From assembly GCA_902729315.2 (NCBI GenBank), contig LR746274.1:3499037-3563036 (forward strand): DNA of 64,000 nucleotides, given 5' to 3'. The stretch comes from Spirodela intermedia (Eukaryota; Streptophyta; Magnoliopsida; Alismatales; Araceae). This document shows, one piece after another, positions 12,712 through 24,500 of the stretch; position 1 is the first letter of the stretch, and every line of letters begins with the position of its first letter. The translations under genes and the position numbers were made by a program. The notes beneath the pieces are model-generated. The model was not told the origin of the DNA. It was given only the letters and a program-made list of their open reading frames with translations, and did no database searches.

Positions 12712-12889
12712 TGTTAACAAGAGGAAGAGAAAATCATAGAATTAATGATTGAAGAAGAGGAGTACATGAGGTTATATAGAAGAAGAGAAAAAAGAGAGAG
12801 AAAGAGAAGTAAAAATCGTGAAGAAAGAATAGAGACATGAAGAGAATGTCTAAAATGAGGCTGGTGGACCTAATAGACTTATTCTAACA
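12712..12889 (-). repeat. 5' LTR of degraded Copia element (178 bp)
   Basis: On the minus strand it begins TGTTAGAAT and ends in TTGTTAACA, followed at once by the primer binding site. It is short for a Copia LTR. It shares the GAGTACATGAG and purine-rich motifs with the 3' LTR at 9131-9284. Confidence 0.75.
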
Positions 12890-15800
12890 TCTAAAAAATC
12901 TAATAAAAATATATTTTCATATTTTTTACATCATAATTAATTTTTTTATCAATTATAATAGAATTTTTAAGGTCTAAAATAGACACCCTATAATAAAACA
13001 TAGTTTAGGGCTTGAATACACAACAGAAGGCATTGTTCTATCTCCAAATTGAAATTCACCTTTGAATCATTCACTTCAATCTCTTAATTATATAGTTCGC
13101 TTCAAAAATAAAAAAAATAAAAAAACTTCCAAAATAACTAATCAAACTAGCATAAAGATTAAAAAGAAAAAATATATTCATATCCCATAAACTAGAAAAA
13201 TTAACAGCATAAGCATAAATTGATCACAAACCAGAACATGTCACAAATACATTAATTTTTCCTTTATTATTATTAGTCACCAGCAACCAAATTGACCTAC
13301 AATGTTGACTTGTGACATTAAAATGGGAACTAAAGAGTTATAATGCCTCAATATGTTAGGACTACTTCACTCTTGATGGCCATGCCTTATGTTCTATTAG
13401 CATTTGGCAATACAAGAAAACTTTACTTGGCCTCAATTAATTTGATTGAACAAATTTTTTCCTAGAAATACTTATTTTTAGCTATGGTGTAATCATAGAA
13501 ATGATTAGCACATAGCTTACTTATTCTAGAGTTATGGCTCTCTTTTCATGCAAAAACTTTAAGTGCTTGAGAGTGATATGAAAGTATAGATTTAGGAGTG
13601 TGGAGTCTCATCTTGAATATGGAGAGGCTACTTCTTTTATAAGGCAACTTTGTGATTGAGCTACGTGCTTCAAATTTTCAGAAACACTTTCAAGTGATCG
13701 TCTCATAGTTATTCACATTTTTTAGTAGTTAGTTCATGGCATTGTTGGACATTTTTAATTTCCTATATTTATTCATATCATCTTAATGTTCATTATGTCT
13801 AATCCTTTTTATCTTAAGTGAGTTGACTTATGAATCCTCTCACTTTATATAAATAATTAGAAAACACAAATATGGGAAACAACAAATCTTAAATATATCC
13901 TTATGTTGCACCTTAGTCACCATGTTAATTATGACTCCTCTTGAGAAGTGACTCAATTGACTTCTCACAAAGAATTGAAAGCACAAAAGTTGTAGTAAAA
14001 TAAATCTCAAATTCATAATGTACCTTTGAAAGTATTTAACTATGATATAATAAAAAGTTAAATATTATTTTATTATATCAATAATGTTTTGTTATATTAC
14101 TTGTGTAACTCCACCTGGGATCATCATTACTATGATTATAAAAAATTGTTTAACTTTCTATTGAGTTAGCTCTCTATTTTGAAAATAAGAAAAAGACTTA
14201 CAAGAATGTGCAAAGCATTATGAAATTGCATGAGATTCACTAAGAATTAGAAAAATATTTCCTCAATACTTTTAGTTACACAAGATTTGAGAGTAATAAA
14301 TATCAAGGCATGAAAAGCTAATATACAATAGCAAAAGCTTGGGCTAAACATGGGAGATGATTAATTTTTTTATAGATTTGATGATCCATTTTCACATGGG
14401 CATGCATGTTATTTGGGGCTTTCCTTGCTGAGATTTTTTTGGAGGAATTGTAAGATAGGAGATAGAGTTCATATGTAGACTGTGTAATAGGAGATGCAAA
14501 TGATGCACCAATGGTTTGAATGAGCCTTTTAAGTGTCTAGTTGAGTGAATTCAAGGGTATTTTAATCACCGATAATGAATGGGGTTAGGAGTGAGCAAGT
14601 CTAATCAAAAGGATTTGATTGAGAAGAATGATCATATCAAAGAGAAATAGATTACTAGGGAAAAAAATTATTTGCTGAGTGGATGGGTGACACAAACTTG
14701 TTTGCTGTAAACATTTGAACTTTTTAAGATTGAGGATGAGAAGTAAACATTTTCAGTTTTGCTGTAGGATCAAATTTATCGTTGCTAGATATGTATTTTA
14801 ACCAGAACAAAGGCGATCAAAGGCGAACAATTTGGAAAAAAATAAGGTCATTTTCCAAAACTAAACATAAAAATAGAAACTTATTTGATGAAAGGATACG
14901 TGAGGAACATAGTGATTATTAAAAGGGAACGTGAGGTTCTTTTCGTGACTGATAATAATAAGCCGCAGCAGCATCAGAACCTGTCTACTTACCATCGCTG
15001 AGCGTGAGTACCAACCACGTCGTGACCTGACGTCCCCTCCTCTCTCTCTCTATCTTTTATCTTATATTTATTTATGCATTAAAAAAGGGAAGGGATGGAT
15101 GAAGAGATTATTTGTCCATGGGAGGGAGAAGAGCGATTACTGTTCATGGGAGGACATCCAGATCTGTGCTGCGCGGGGGGACCTGTCCGTTGATCGAGTT
15201 TTTGTCGCCCTGCGCGCCGCCGGCGCCACAGTCCCTCGGGCCGGCCGCCGTTATCCGGATCATGAATGAGGCCCAGTCCACATGTGACCGCGCTGCCGCA
15301 GCCCGCGAGAGCCCACGTCATCGCCCAACCCCGCCTACTTTGGGAGAGGGGGAGGTTAGTTTATGAGAGAGCGGTACGTTTACTTCAGGTCAGCTGGTTT
15401 ATCTGGGTGACGGTGACGATTCATACACACGGCGAGAGAGAGAGAGAGAGCAGCCCGCGTCTCCGCCCTCCGCCGTGCTTCGAGCCTTTTCGGGGACTGA
15501 TGAGAGTGGGGAGAGAGAGAGGGGACAGCAGCGCTGTGAGCAGAGGACGTCGATGCCCGACACGAGAAGCGGACAGGCCAGACCAGACGACAACAACCAT
15601 TTGATGAGAGAGAGGCTTCACGAACGCCGTCCTGCTGACACTCCGAAACGAGAGAGTATAGAGAGAGGAGAGCGACCCAAAGCCTGCCACCTTCGACTCT
15701 CCCTGACATCGCCTAAGGTTTTCGCCTGCTCTCCTCATAGAGCCAGAGACAGAAAGAGACCATCGATAATGAGGAAGCTTCAGAGGGGTCCGCCACGCCT

Positions 15801-16369
15801 CTCTCTCTCTCTCTCTCTCCTCAGCATCATCTCCATAGCCATACCCTCCTCGTCAATCGGCCTGGTACGGCGTGGAGAGTGGAGGGGAGGGGAGGGCAGA
15901 GGGGAAGCGAGGGTGGGGAACGGTTCCATTGATGGCACCTGCAGGAATTTAAGAACCACAGAATGACGACGAAGATGGCGCTTCCCCTATCACAGGTGGT
16001 GATGGAAAGCGAGGAAAGGATGCAGTCGTCGTCATCCTTCCCTACTGAGCGCACTGCTGCAAGTACACCCACCCGGACCCCTCACCTGGCCCCAGTGAGA
16101 GCACAACAGAATAACGACGACGAAGACCAGGTTTGAACAGGAAGACCGCGACGACTCTCATCTGGATCATGGACCAGTTCATACCCCGGAAAGATAAGCA
16201 AGATATCGAACTCGATAACGGAGAACTCGGCGGCGGCGGAGAGTGACGACCAACGCTGCGGCAGAAAAATTGTGTCGCGTCGTTGAAACCCGTCCTTCTG
16301 CCGATTAAATCCATTCCGGCGAGATTTGAAACCGCTCTCCGCGCGGAGACGATCCACAGTCCTTCGGAT
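12890..16369. other. Gene-free intergenic DNA
   Basis: From 12890 to about 14950 the DNA is AT-rich and nothing beyond simple runs of A and T was recognised. From about 15000 to 16369 it becomes GC-rich, with short CT/GA tracts (about 15030-15050, 15436-15450, 15797-15820). Frames there of 80-160 codons lie on both strands and match no family I know; this is probably 3' untranslated and flanking DNA of the serine-rich gene. Confidence 0.5.
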
Positions 16370-17965
16370 TCAACCCCTGACAGCGAGCAGGGCGGCGGCG
16401 CCCCCACCAGCTGTGGCCGCGGCCGTCGTGGCACGTCCACCACCATTGACGGCAGGGAAAGAGACACTTTTGAAGGAGGGGCTGCCACAGGCGGCGGCGC
16501 CGTTAACGGAGGCGATGGCTGCGTGCTTGCTCGAGAGCCTGCTGAAGGCCCTCATGGGGCTGGAGAAGGCGGCCCATGCCCAGATTCGCCGCGCGCGGGG
16601 TGTTCCGTTGTCGCCACCGCCGCCGGAGGACATGGCGGAGATGGGGGCAGGGATCTGGCAGCCGGTGAGCGGCCGCCCGCCACCCTGATGGTCCTCGGAG
16701 AGCCAGAGAGAAGAAGAGGTCGAGGAGAAGCCCCCGAAGATGCCGCCGCATCTGACCCTCTGCCGCGATAGCTCCTCGCGGGCTTCTCCCAAGACCCCCT
16801 GGCGTATCGCGATCTTGCCGCCACCGCCGGCGGCCTTGGATTCCCGCTGGGACTCCACACGCCGGAGCGCGCAGTCGCCGAACCCAGAGGAGATCCTCTC
16901 CAGAAACTCCCCGGAGAAGCTCCGGCTGCCGCATCCCACCGACCGGGACCTCGCCACCTTCTGGCTGAAGGAGGAGATAGAGGCCTGGCCCCCGCTTCCG
17001 GGGCTGTCGTCCCGTTCCTCCGCCCCCCACCCTCGGTTTACCGCCGCTGCCAGCGCGGCCTCCCTTGCCGGCGTCCTGGTGCTTTCGTCAGATTTGGCGG
17101 AACCGCCGGTGGGGCTGACGACGAGCAGCTGCGGCGGCGGCTGTGGCAGCAGCTTGATGTCCCTGGTACAGGTGGCAGCGGCGCCGCCACTCCCCGAACA
17201 TCTTTGCTTTGCGGCAGGAGCGGTGACGTTCCCTTGCCTGGAGGATGAGCGGTGGTGATGAGAAGAGAGGTGAAGGTGAAGGAAGGACCAGAAGCTCTTC
17301 TTCCTGGGGCTGTCCAACATCTCTCGGTCTTCGTGAATGGCCCTGCCGGCGCCTCGGTTGCCGTCCGGGTCGGCGCCTATCGGGTTGCCGGCGACGGACT
17401 TGCTTCTCTTGAAAATCGGGTTGCTGCTACTGCTGCTCGCGCTGCCAGAGGAAGTGATGGTGGTGGAGACGGCCGAGAGGGACGAGGAGGAGCTGGAGGA
17501 AACGGCCGCCCGGTTAAGGCCGCTGCCGGCGGCCGCGCTATGATCTTTCTTCTTCTGCCTGGGGTTGTAGAGGAAGGGGATCATCCTGCTTCGGCTGCTG
17601 CCGGGACCGTGCTTGTTGACCGAGGACGACAAGGAGCGCAGATCATCGGAAGCGGCGGCCACGCCCCCCCACCCGTAGCCGGCGGAGGCAGCCTCAACCA
17701 CAGTTGGGCGGATGGAGGAAGGAGGCGAGGAAGGCGAATGAGATGAGTACTCGTCTCCTCCGGCGCCGATGTGGTACGCCTGCTGCTTGGCAGCGGGGCC
17801 GCCGGAGACGAGCCGGCCGAGCTTCTCCTGGAGGCAAAGGGCGCAGATCCCTCCGGGGTTGGCTCGGCCGTAGAGGGGGTGCTGCGAGCACTGCATGCCG
17901 TCCCCCGTCCCGCCGTCGTCGTCCAAACCAGCGGCCGCCACGAGCACCAGGCCCTTCCCTCCCAT
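16370..17965 (-). CDS. Plant serine-rich protein with N-terminal CxxH/CxxC motif
   Basis: Intronless, GC-rich frame. It is open from 18166 (598 codons), but the ATG at 17965 is the better start: the protein then begins MGGKGLVLVAAAGLDDDGG and reaches the conserved motif at residues 26-44 (MQCSQHPLYGR, then GGICALCLQEKLGRLVS), a CxxH-x11-CxxC arrangement suggesting a small metal-binding site. This gives 531 residues. The rest is low complexity: serine runs, basic patches (RQKKKD), a FWSFLHLHL segment, and a C-terminal FSSPMRAF / SFKSVSFP region. A similar short cysteine motif opens DUF740/OCTOPUS-type plant proteins, so that relationship is possible but not shown. No signal peptide or membrane helix is clear. 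It faces the WD40 gene head to head. Confidence 0.7.
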   Translation of the reverse strand: MGGKGLVLVAAAGLDDDGGTGDGMQCSQHPLYGRANPGGICALCLQEKLGRLVSGGPAAKQQAYHIGAGGDEYSSHSPSSPPSSIRPTVVEAASAGYGWGGVAAASDDLRSLSSSVNKHGPGSSRSRMIPFLYNPRQKKKDHSAAAGSGLNRAAVSSSSSSSLSAVSTTITSSGSASSSSSNPIFKRSKSVAGNPIGADPDGNRGAGRAIHEDREMLDSPRKKSFWSFLHLHLSSHHHRSSSRQGNVTAPAAKQRCSGSGGAAATCTRDIKLLPQPPPQLLVVSPTGGSAKSDESTRTPAREAALAAAVNRGWGAEERDDSPGSGGQASISSFSQKVARSRSVGCGSRSFSGEFLERISSGFGDCALRRVESQRESKAAGGGGKIAIRQGVLGEAREELSRQRVRCGGIFGGFSSTSSSLWLSEDHQGGGRPLTGCQIPAPISAMSSGGGGDNGTPRARRIWAWAAFSSPMRAFSRLSSKHAAIASVNGAAACGSPSFKSVSFPAVNGGGRATTAAATAGGGAAALLAVRG

Positions 17966-18569
17966 GGCTGCCACAACTCTGCGGCCGCCCCGAGTAGGAG
18001 GATGGTCTGAGTAGGGTGGTGGCGATGACCCTCTTCTCCTTCCTGCTCTGCCCCCCCCGGCAGATCCGATCGATCGCTGGAGAGGCGCAGCTGAGGACGA
18101 TCGAGAGAGGGAGGGAAGGAGGGACGGCGCGAGGGAGAGGAATTTAAGATGGTCCTCTGACTTCAACGGGAATTGAGCGAGAGCACGTGCACTGCCACGG
18201 CCGGCGGAGGCGCGGTCGACGGCGCACCTGACGGCCCCCCAAAAGATGGCGCGCGTTTTTCAGTCAAACCACCGTAAAGCCTTCGCAGAGGCTGCGGTTC
18301 CCGAGGAGCTCACGCTGTTCGCGTCGTTTCCGAACCCTGACGCCGTTACATTACACGTGCCTCCGCCGCCGCCGAAGAGGAGTAAAAAAAAATGGCTTGG
18401 CCGTAGCAAACCACCGTAAGAGCAATTACCTTGTTATGGATGAGACCGAGAAAAATAGGAGAGCGTGAGTTGCGTTGTGCAGGCAGCGTACGATTTGAAT
18501 GCGATCAATGAGGAACTACATTGGCTCTTCGTAAGGGAAAAATACAGCGGCTCTGGCGCGCACCGCACA
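17966..18569. promoter_or_regulatory. Putative bidirectional promoter
   Basis: The likely start codons of two divergent genes, at 17965 (-) and 18570 (+), are 604 bp apart. The interval is GC-rich and holds CACGTG-type sequences (GCACGTGC near 18185, ACACGTGC near 18355), which resemble G-box elements. No clear TATA box is seen on either strand. That both genes are driven from here is an inference from the layout. Confidence 0.45.
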
Positions 18570-21500
18570 ATGGACGGCGGCGGCGGCGGCGGCGTCCACC
18601 ACCGTGGCCCCCTATTTCAGCCCCTCTTGAAGAAACCCATCTGCGTAATGAGAGAGGCGGAGGACGTCGTTGATGAGGTGAGGAGCGGACGGGTGGCTAC
18701 CGTTCCGCCGGGAGGGCATGGCTCCAGCGGCGCCGCCTTGTCGCCGTCTCCCTCGGCGCCAACGGAGGTTCCCCCGGCTTTGGCCGGTGGTGAGGAGGAG
18801 GAGGCGTTGATTGCCCTCGTTGAGCTACGCTCTAAGGACGTAGAGCGCCTCCGGCAGCATATCGAGTACTACGAATCGCAGGTACTCCTCCCTCTCCTAT
18901 CCCATTCCCAACCGAAAGAGGCGCTAACCGGGAAATGGCGGCATTCTTTGTTGTTGTCATCGTCATCATCATCCTCTTTCGCTAATTTGGGCAGCTGGAG
19001 GAGGCAGTGATGAAGCTGAAGGATTCGCAGTCGAAGCTGGCTCGCCTACGATCTAATGTGGCCTCCTCATCGTTCTCTCCGCTGCTGCGGCCGTCTCAAT
19101 CGAAGGTGAAAGAGGAGCGAATCCCCGTGCGAGGTAGTGAGGGTTACCGCCCTCATCTTCAGTCTCCTGCCGTAGAGCAGGTGTCCCATTCCAGACCGCC
19201 GCTCATTATCCCTGCAGTAAGACCCATGCCGACACCCCCAACATCCTCGGACGGCAGGATGCCGGGTAGGGCTGGACGGTCGGAGGCGAGTGGGGTCGCA
19301 GCCTCTGCCTCAGTGAGAGCTTCTTTACCCACTGGCTCCTCGACCAGAGCCGCTTCGTCATTTCCTTCGCAAACCGATGGCACCAACAATGGGCCGAAAC
19401 GTAGTGCTCCGGGCACGCCGAGCCCCGAGCAGGACAAGGGAATGAAGAGCTCGAAGAGGAAAACTGGTGAGCCTTCGACTTCAATCAGATCACTGTTCTC
19501 TGTTCCCTTTGTGTCTGCAGGAGGGCTGTCAACATTTGTCAGTATTACCAGCGAATTCCCCCCCCCCCCCCCCCCCCCCCTCCCAATTCGACTTTAATCA
19601 TCCAGACTTTGTGTCCAATTAATGATCGAGAAGCTGTCCTTCTGTTTCGGGATTTGAATTTGTTTTCATCTGCGTCGACTGTTTTGGGGGTGTATGCAGT
19701 GCAGAACGAGCATAGCGACTTGATTTCAAGTGTACGACAGTCTTCATCGCCTTCGTTGATTCATGTCCGGTCAGGGATGCTCGTCTCCAGCCAACACAAG
19801 AGGAAGCTGCGCTGTCTGGAGATCAACAAGGTTGATGATCAGCTCTTTGTGACGAGGTACGTCTGCATTCCCATATGGTATGCTGCATAATTCGCCCTTC
19901 TTTTTTGCATGAACTGCCCAAAATTTCGACATATTTTTGGTGCCTGCTCTTGAGATAACAACCATTTTAAGTAACATATTTTGTGATCAGTCGATCGTAT
20001 TTTCCCTTTGTGGCGTAATGCATAACAAGGCCTCCTCCTCCAGTTGAATATCTTCGATTTTCCACAAGTACATGGTGACGGCCAGTTTTATGACATATTT
20101 TGGCTATGCCTCTGGAGGCACTGATAATGATGCTTTTTTCCATATTGTGACCATTGACTCAGGATCCGCAACTCCTGCCTATATGACTATGTGAATGGAA
20201 CCTGGAAGGTTTTAGGCATCAGGTCACAACTGGTGGATGGTAATGGCATGATGGCTGGACCCTTGTTGTCATTAGCTTCTGAAATGCATGTGGGTCATTT
20301 ACTGTTTTATCTGCCATAGCAGACCCTTCACAATTGTGACAAATGGGCTACCTTTGTTATTTGTGACAACTCTGGTGCCCAAATGTCTAAAACTCTGCCC
20401 CACGCTGTGGTGTCCTGCTCGGGAACTTAATAATCCCAGATGACATCATCATGCCAATATCCCCATAGAATCCCCCCATTAATCTTCTTTCTGTCTGTGC
20501 TAACTTTTCATCCTCTCTTCTTTTGTTATGATCGTAATGGCTTTGCATGGACATTGTTTATCTACAATATGCTAAGATCTTTCATTATATTTGATTGAAA
20601 CTTTACACCGATTGCCATTCAAGCAATAACCATCAGTTATAATGTTTTTACCTGTCTAGAATCAAATTTCTTCCGTTGCATGACAAATCCTTTTGTTGGT
20701 TATCTTTGTGATTGAAGCTTTTGTGCATCTCTCTCTATCGTGGATTGTAATGAGTCATTTAATTCTCCCCCCCTCCTTTTATTATGCTTAAATCTCCACC
20801 ATCCTTGGTGGTTGTGGTACCACCCAATTTTATTGATAAAATCGAGACTATCTACTACTAGTTGATTTACGTTTTTTCTTTTTGGCACCCACATTTCATT
20901 ATTTATGATTTTGAGGTTATTCATCCATCTGTGAACGTCATAATGACACTCTATATTCCATTTATATGACTGGTGGTAATGAAACAATATGCTATCAAGA
21001 ATTCTTCTCTCTTGAAACTATTTCAATGTCTTATCGCAAAGAATTATGGTTAAAATAAATAGAATTACGTTCTATTCATGAGTTTAGGAGTTTGCAACTT
21101 CTTGCAATTAAGTTCTGGACAATGGGACTTCCAGTAGTCATGTTTTCATCGAAAATATTCCTTCCAGTTTTCTGTTACTTACGGTGAATAATTTGCCAGG
21201 GAAAGTTGACCATGATTGATTTGAATGATGTATCCTCATGTGTATCGTGACTTACTATCTCTCTATGTCATGATGTCTGCTGTCATATATACTTTCAATG
21301 CTGTTATGTAAATCTTGACTATCATATCTGCTGTCTGGTGGTTTCCATGGTTTTAATTGTTTGAAGATTTCTTTTGGGCACGAATTGATGACTTCTACCA
21401 CAATAAGTTATCTAATCTGAATATTGCTCCAATACATTATATGTCTTTTTTCCTGCGAACTCTGCAGTGCCTTAGATGGAGTCGTGAACCTGTGGCAACT

Positions 21501-24500
21501 GAGGCCGAAAGAGTAAGCTTAAAAATTTGATTTATATTAAATTTTTTTGGTGAGAAAGAGCATAGGATTTTGTTTTAGATAAACATAATCGTATCATGCA
21601 TTATTTTACTGCTTAACTAGAGATACGCTGCATAATGTGCACATTGCACTGACATTGTTCTTTACAACAACCGATCACTCTTTTTGGAGTGGCAGCAACT
21701 AATCCTCTGAAAAATGGTGTGCAAAATGGCAAGTATCCTAGCAACAGAAATATGAGTTGGATGAAGTCTGGAGAGGTACTATTCGCAGCTGAAATTATAA
21801 TCACTCTGTATGCCTGGCCCTCTCATAGAGGACATAATTGCTGGTGGTTTGAAGATTTCTCAAATTTCCACAATAGGACCGAACAGTAGTTCAAATTCAT
21901 GGATCTGGGATATGATGGAACTTAAGAGTCTGAATTGATGTATCAATCATAGCAGGGTATTTTGGACTAGTTTTAATGCAAGCTACATTATCCTCCTTAC
22001 TCTGGGAGGCGGGAATGGAACCTAGAGAGATGCAAAAGTCTATACTGGAGTGATGATTTGTAGGATCGCCAACCGAATCAGTGTGAATGAAAGATATTGT
22101 TCTAGTGGGTGATATAAGTAACGTTCAATGAAGGGTGCCACGCAGTTATTAGAACATTGATGAGAACAAGGAAGTGGACTGAGTTGCAAGACATAGGAAA
22201 CTGACTCAAGATATGGAGGGCAACACTGATATTTGAGCGAGAGACAGTGAAGTGCATAAAAGTACCAGCAAGCTGATGAGAACATGTATGATCCTCCAAG
22301 GCAATACCAGTTGATGGATGAAGATTGAGGTATAGCTCTATTTGAGTGTCACCCATGAAAGAATCAAAGAGAGCAGTGTGCTGAAGAATATCATCAGTAC
22401 ATCTCTGCTATGACAGTACGTAACATCATATAGAATAGTCAACGTTAAGACTAAGTAAATAGTGTAAAGGCCCAAGGTCTATCTACCATCTCGAACCAAT
22501 GATGGAGATGCGAAATGAGTGAGGATCGCAGTGCCACTGTCATCAACAATGACCGTCCCAGCGACATAGAGATTACATAATCACAGGAAGTATAGAGGTC
22601 GTGAACCTCAACACTCCCACTGAAATCAGTCCCATGAACAGAAAATCGCTCATATGTAGCCTTGAATAGATGGCAAGTGTGTAGCAGTGTAGAATGACAA
22701 GGCTAAGGCTTAGAAGGTTACCATGAAGAAAGGTATTCTTTATGTAGGCTGATAGAGAGGTTAACAATGAATAGCTGTAACTGAATGAGGGTATGAACAA
22801 TGGTCATTTGGGCCATTGGAGAAATTTTCCTTATAATCAATGCTACACTCTTGGGTGAAACTTGCCATAAATTGAGGATTAGTGTCAATATACTACTAAA
22901 TGATCTGATTTTCATCTTACAAATCTATTGGCAGCCAATAGGAAGAGATCTCAATATCCTAGTGTGGATCTACTGAAGAGCCTAAGCTTTTTCCATAGCT
23001 TTTTGCCACGTGGGTAACTGCATTGTCTACTGGAGACTCTCAGTCTCTTGGTAGGCAGGAAGGACTGTGAGAGAGGTAGAGAACTTTGGAGAGCAGAGAA
23101 GCCAAAATAAGATCAAGTTGATTAGGAGGATTATGATTACATGAGGAACTATGTGATGGAGGATTCGCCAGAGAGTTGAGTTGGACTAAGAGGAGGCAAG
23201 TCTTGTCTACCAAAGTGACCAAGATCATTAGCTTCATTGCTATGATGAGTGTAGACGTAGACAATGAGATGCTGACGAATTAATGATTGCTATAGAGGTT
23301 TGGGGTGGAGTGAGTCTGGGAAGAGTGAGAGAAAGCTGCTGTAAGGGTGGGTGTAAAAGACTAGAGATGTTCGAAAATTGTGAGACAAAGATATGGAGAA
23401 GTTGACGTCCTCAAAGTAGGCCGTTTGAAAAGCAATGCAGAGATGACAAGCTATCAGATCATAGCGGTGATACCTATGATGCTCTAAGGTACACTAAAGA
23501 AACGCAGGCTCATAAAAGATTTCAAAGAAGAGACCTGCAGATTGAATTAGTCGTTGAAGTATTGAAACGAGGCAAGTTCGATGGGTAGCCAATTTTGCCC
23601 CATCCAAAGTTGCAGTAGGCGAGGATCGCTTGTCTGGGAGAGAAGACCAACAACAATAATGGTAATGACGGAAAGTAGGAAGTTAAATGAACAAGCTTCA
23701 GGCAAGCATCTCGGTGATGACGTCAGGGATGATAATGTATGAGTCGTGGTATGCAGTGAGAGGGTTTTTTTGGAGATTACCAGAATTCTCTCACGAGCAG
23801 AAGAACCAAGTTGTCTCCTCATCAATGATATCAGTAACAGTGTTGATTCAATCCCCTGCTCTTCTCTTGGACAAAAAAGGAATAATGTATTCAAGAAAAA
23901 TAGAGAAAACAACGAACAGATGGGAATTAGTTCGAGAGAATTCCCCACTCTCCCTTCCTCTCGTGCCACTTCTACCATGATACCCCTCTTATTCACAGGG
24001 AAGGGGTATTTATACCTTTCAGCCCACTCCTTCATGTTCACTCTTATGTCAAACGTCTTAAGGGGTACTGTATCAAGTGTCTTCCATAGTACTCACAAAT
24101 AAAATGATATTGCTATTGATCGTTACGCTGTGTCAGATGAATAATGGGAAACCCAGTTGATGGCATGCATAGCATTAATCTAGATCTTGATGCACCAGAG
24201 CTGGATGAAGGACTAAATAGAGTGCTCGCTCAGACAGGCTGTTGAACTCACTTGACAACTGGTTATACTTGGGAGTACCATTGGCCCAATATTGGACTGG
24301 GACTGATCGAGCAAATTTATGTGGGAAGTAGTAAACCTTCAGCAAGTCCAGGTGAGTAAAACTTTGATAATAGGATTAAATCAATGCACCTGTAACTTGA
24401 ATGAGTTGAAAATTAGTATGATGGGGTATGCTTACTCTGCTGGTGTATGACATAGATATTCATGGGATGCCAATATATATAATTCACAGACTTTTCATTG

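Larger units (their letters stand above)
9131..12889 (-). mobile_element. Degraded Ty1-copia retrotransposon, integrase deleted
   Basis: An antisense Copia element. From its 5' end: LTR (12889-12712), primer binding site (12711-12700), gag with a CCHC knuckle (11401-11357: CIYCGK, stop, NHSSNKC), a protease remnant (about 11130-11015, with LRAS where DSGAS is expected), the start of reverse transcriptase (10722-10525, WTLV then FTQPYDIDY), RNase H (about 9650-9345, ending in TKHIKIDCHYV and VDIFTK), polypurine tract and 3' LTR. The protease-before-RT order defines the Copia lineage. Only about 300 bp separate protease from RT, so almost the whole integrase is missing. Many stops and frameshifts show that it is old and dead. 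Confidence 0.88.

Noticed and set aside
15475-15966. A 163-codon plus-strand frame upstream of the serine-rich gene's 3' end.
   Set aside because: No recognisable domain, low complexity over CT tracts, and competing open frames of similar length on the other strand.
16503-17030. Long frames on both strands inside the serine-rich gene.
   Set aside because: GC-rich third positions keep shadow frames open; only the minus-strand frame with the CxxH/CxxC motif has family-like features.
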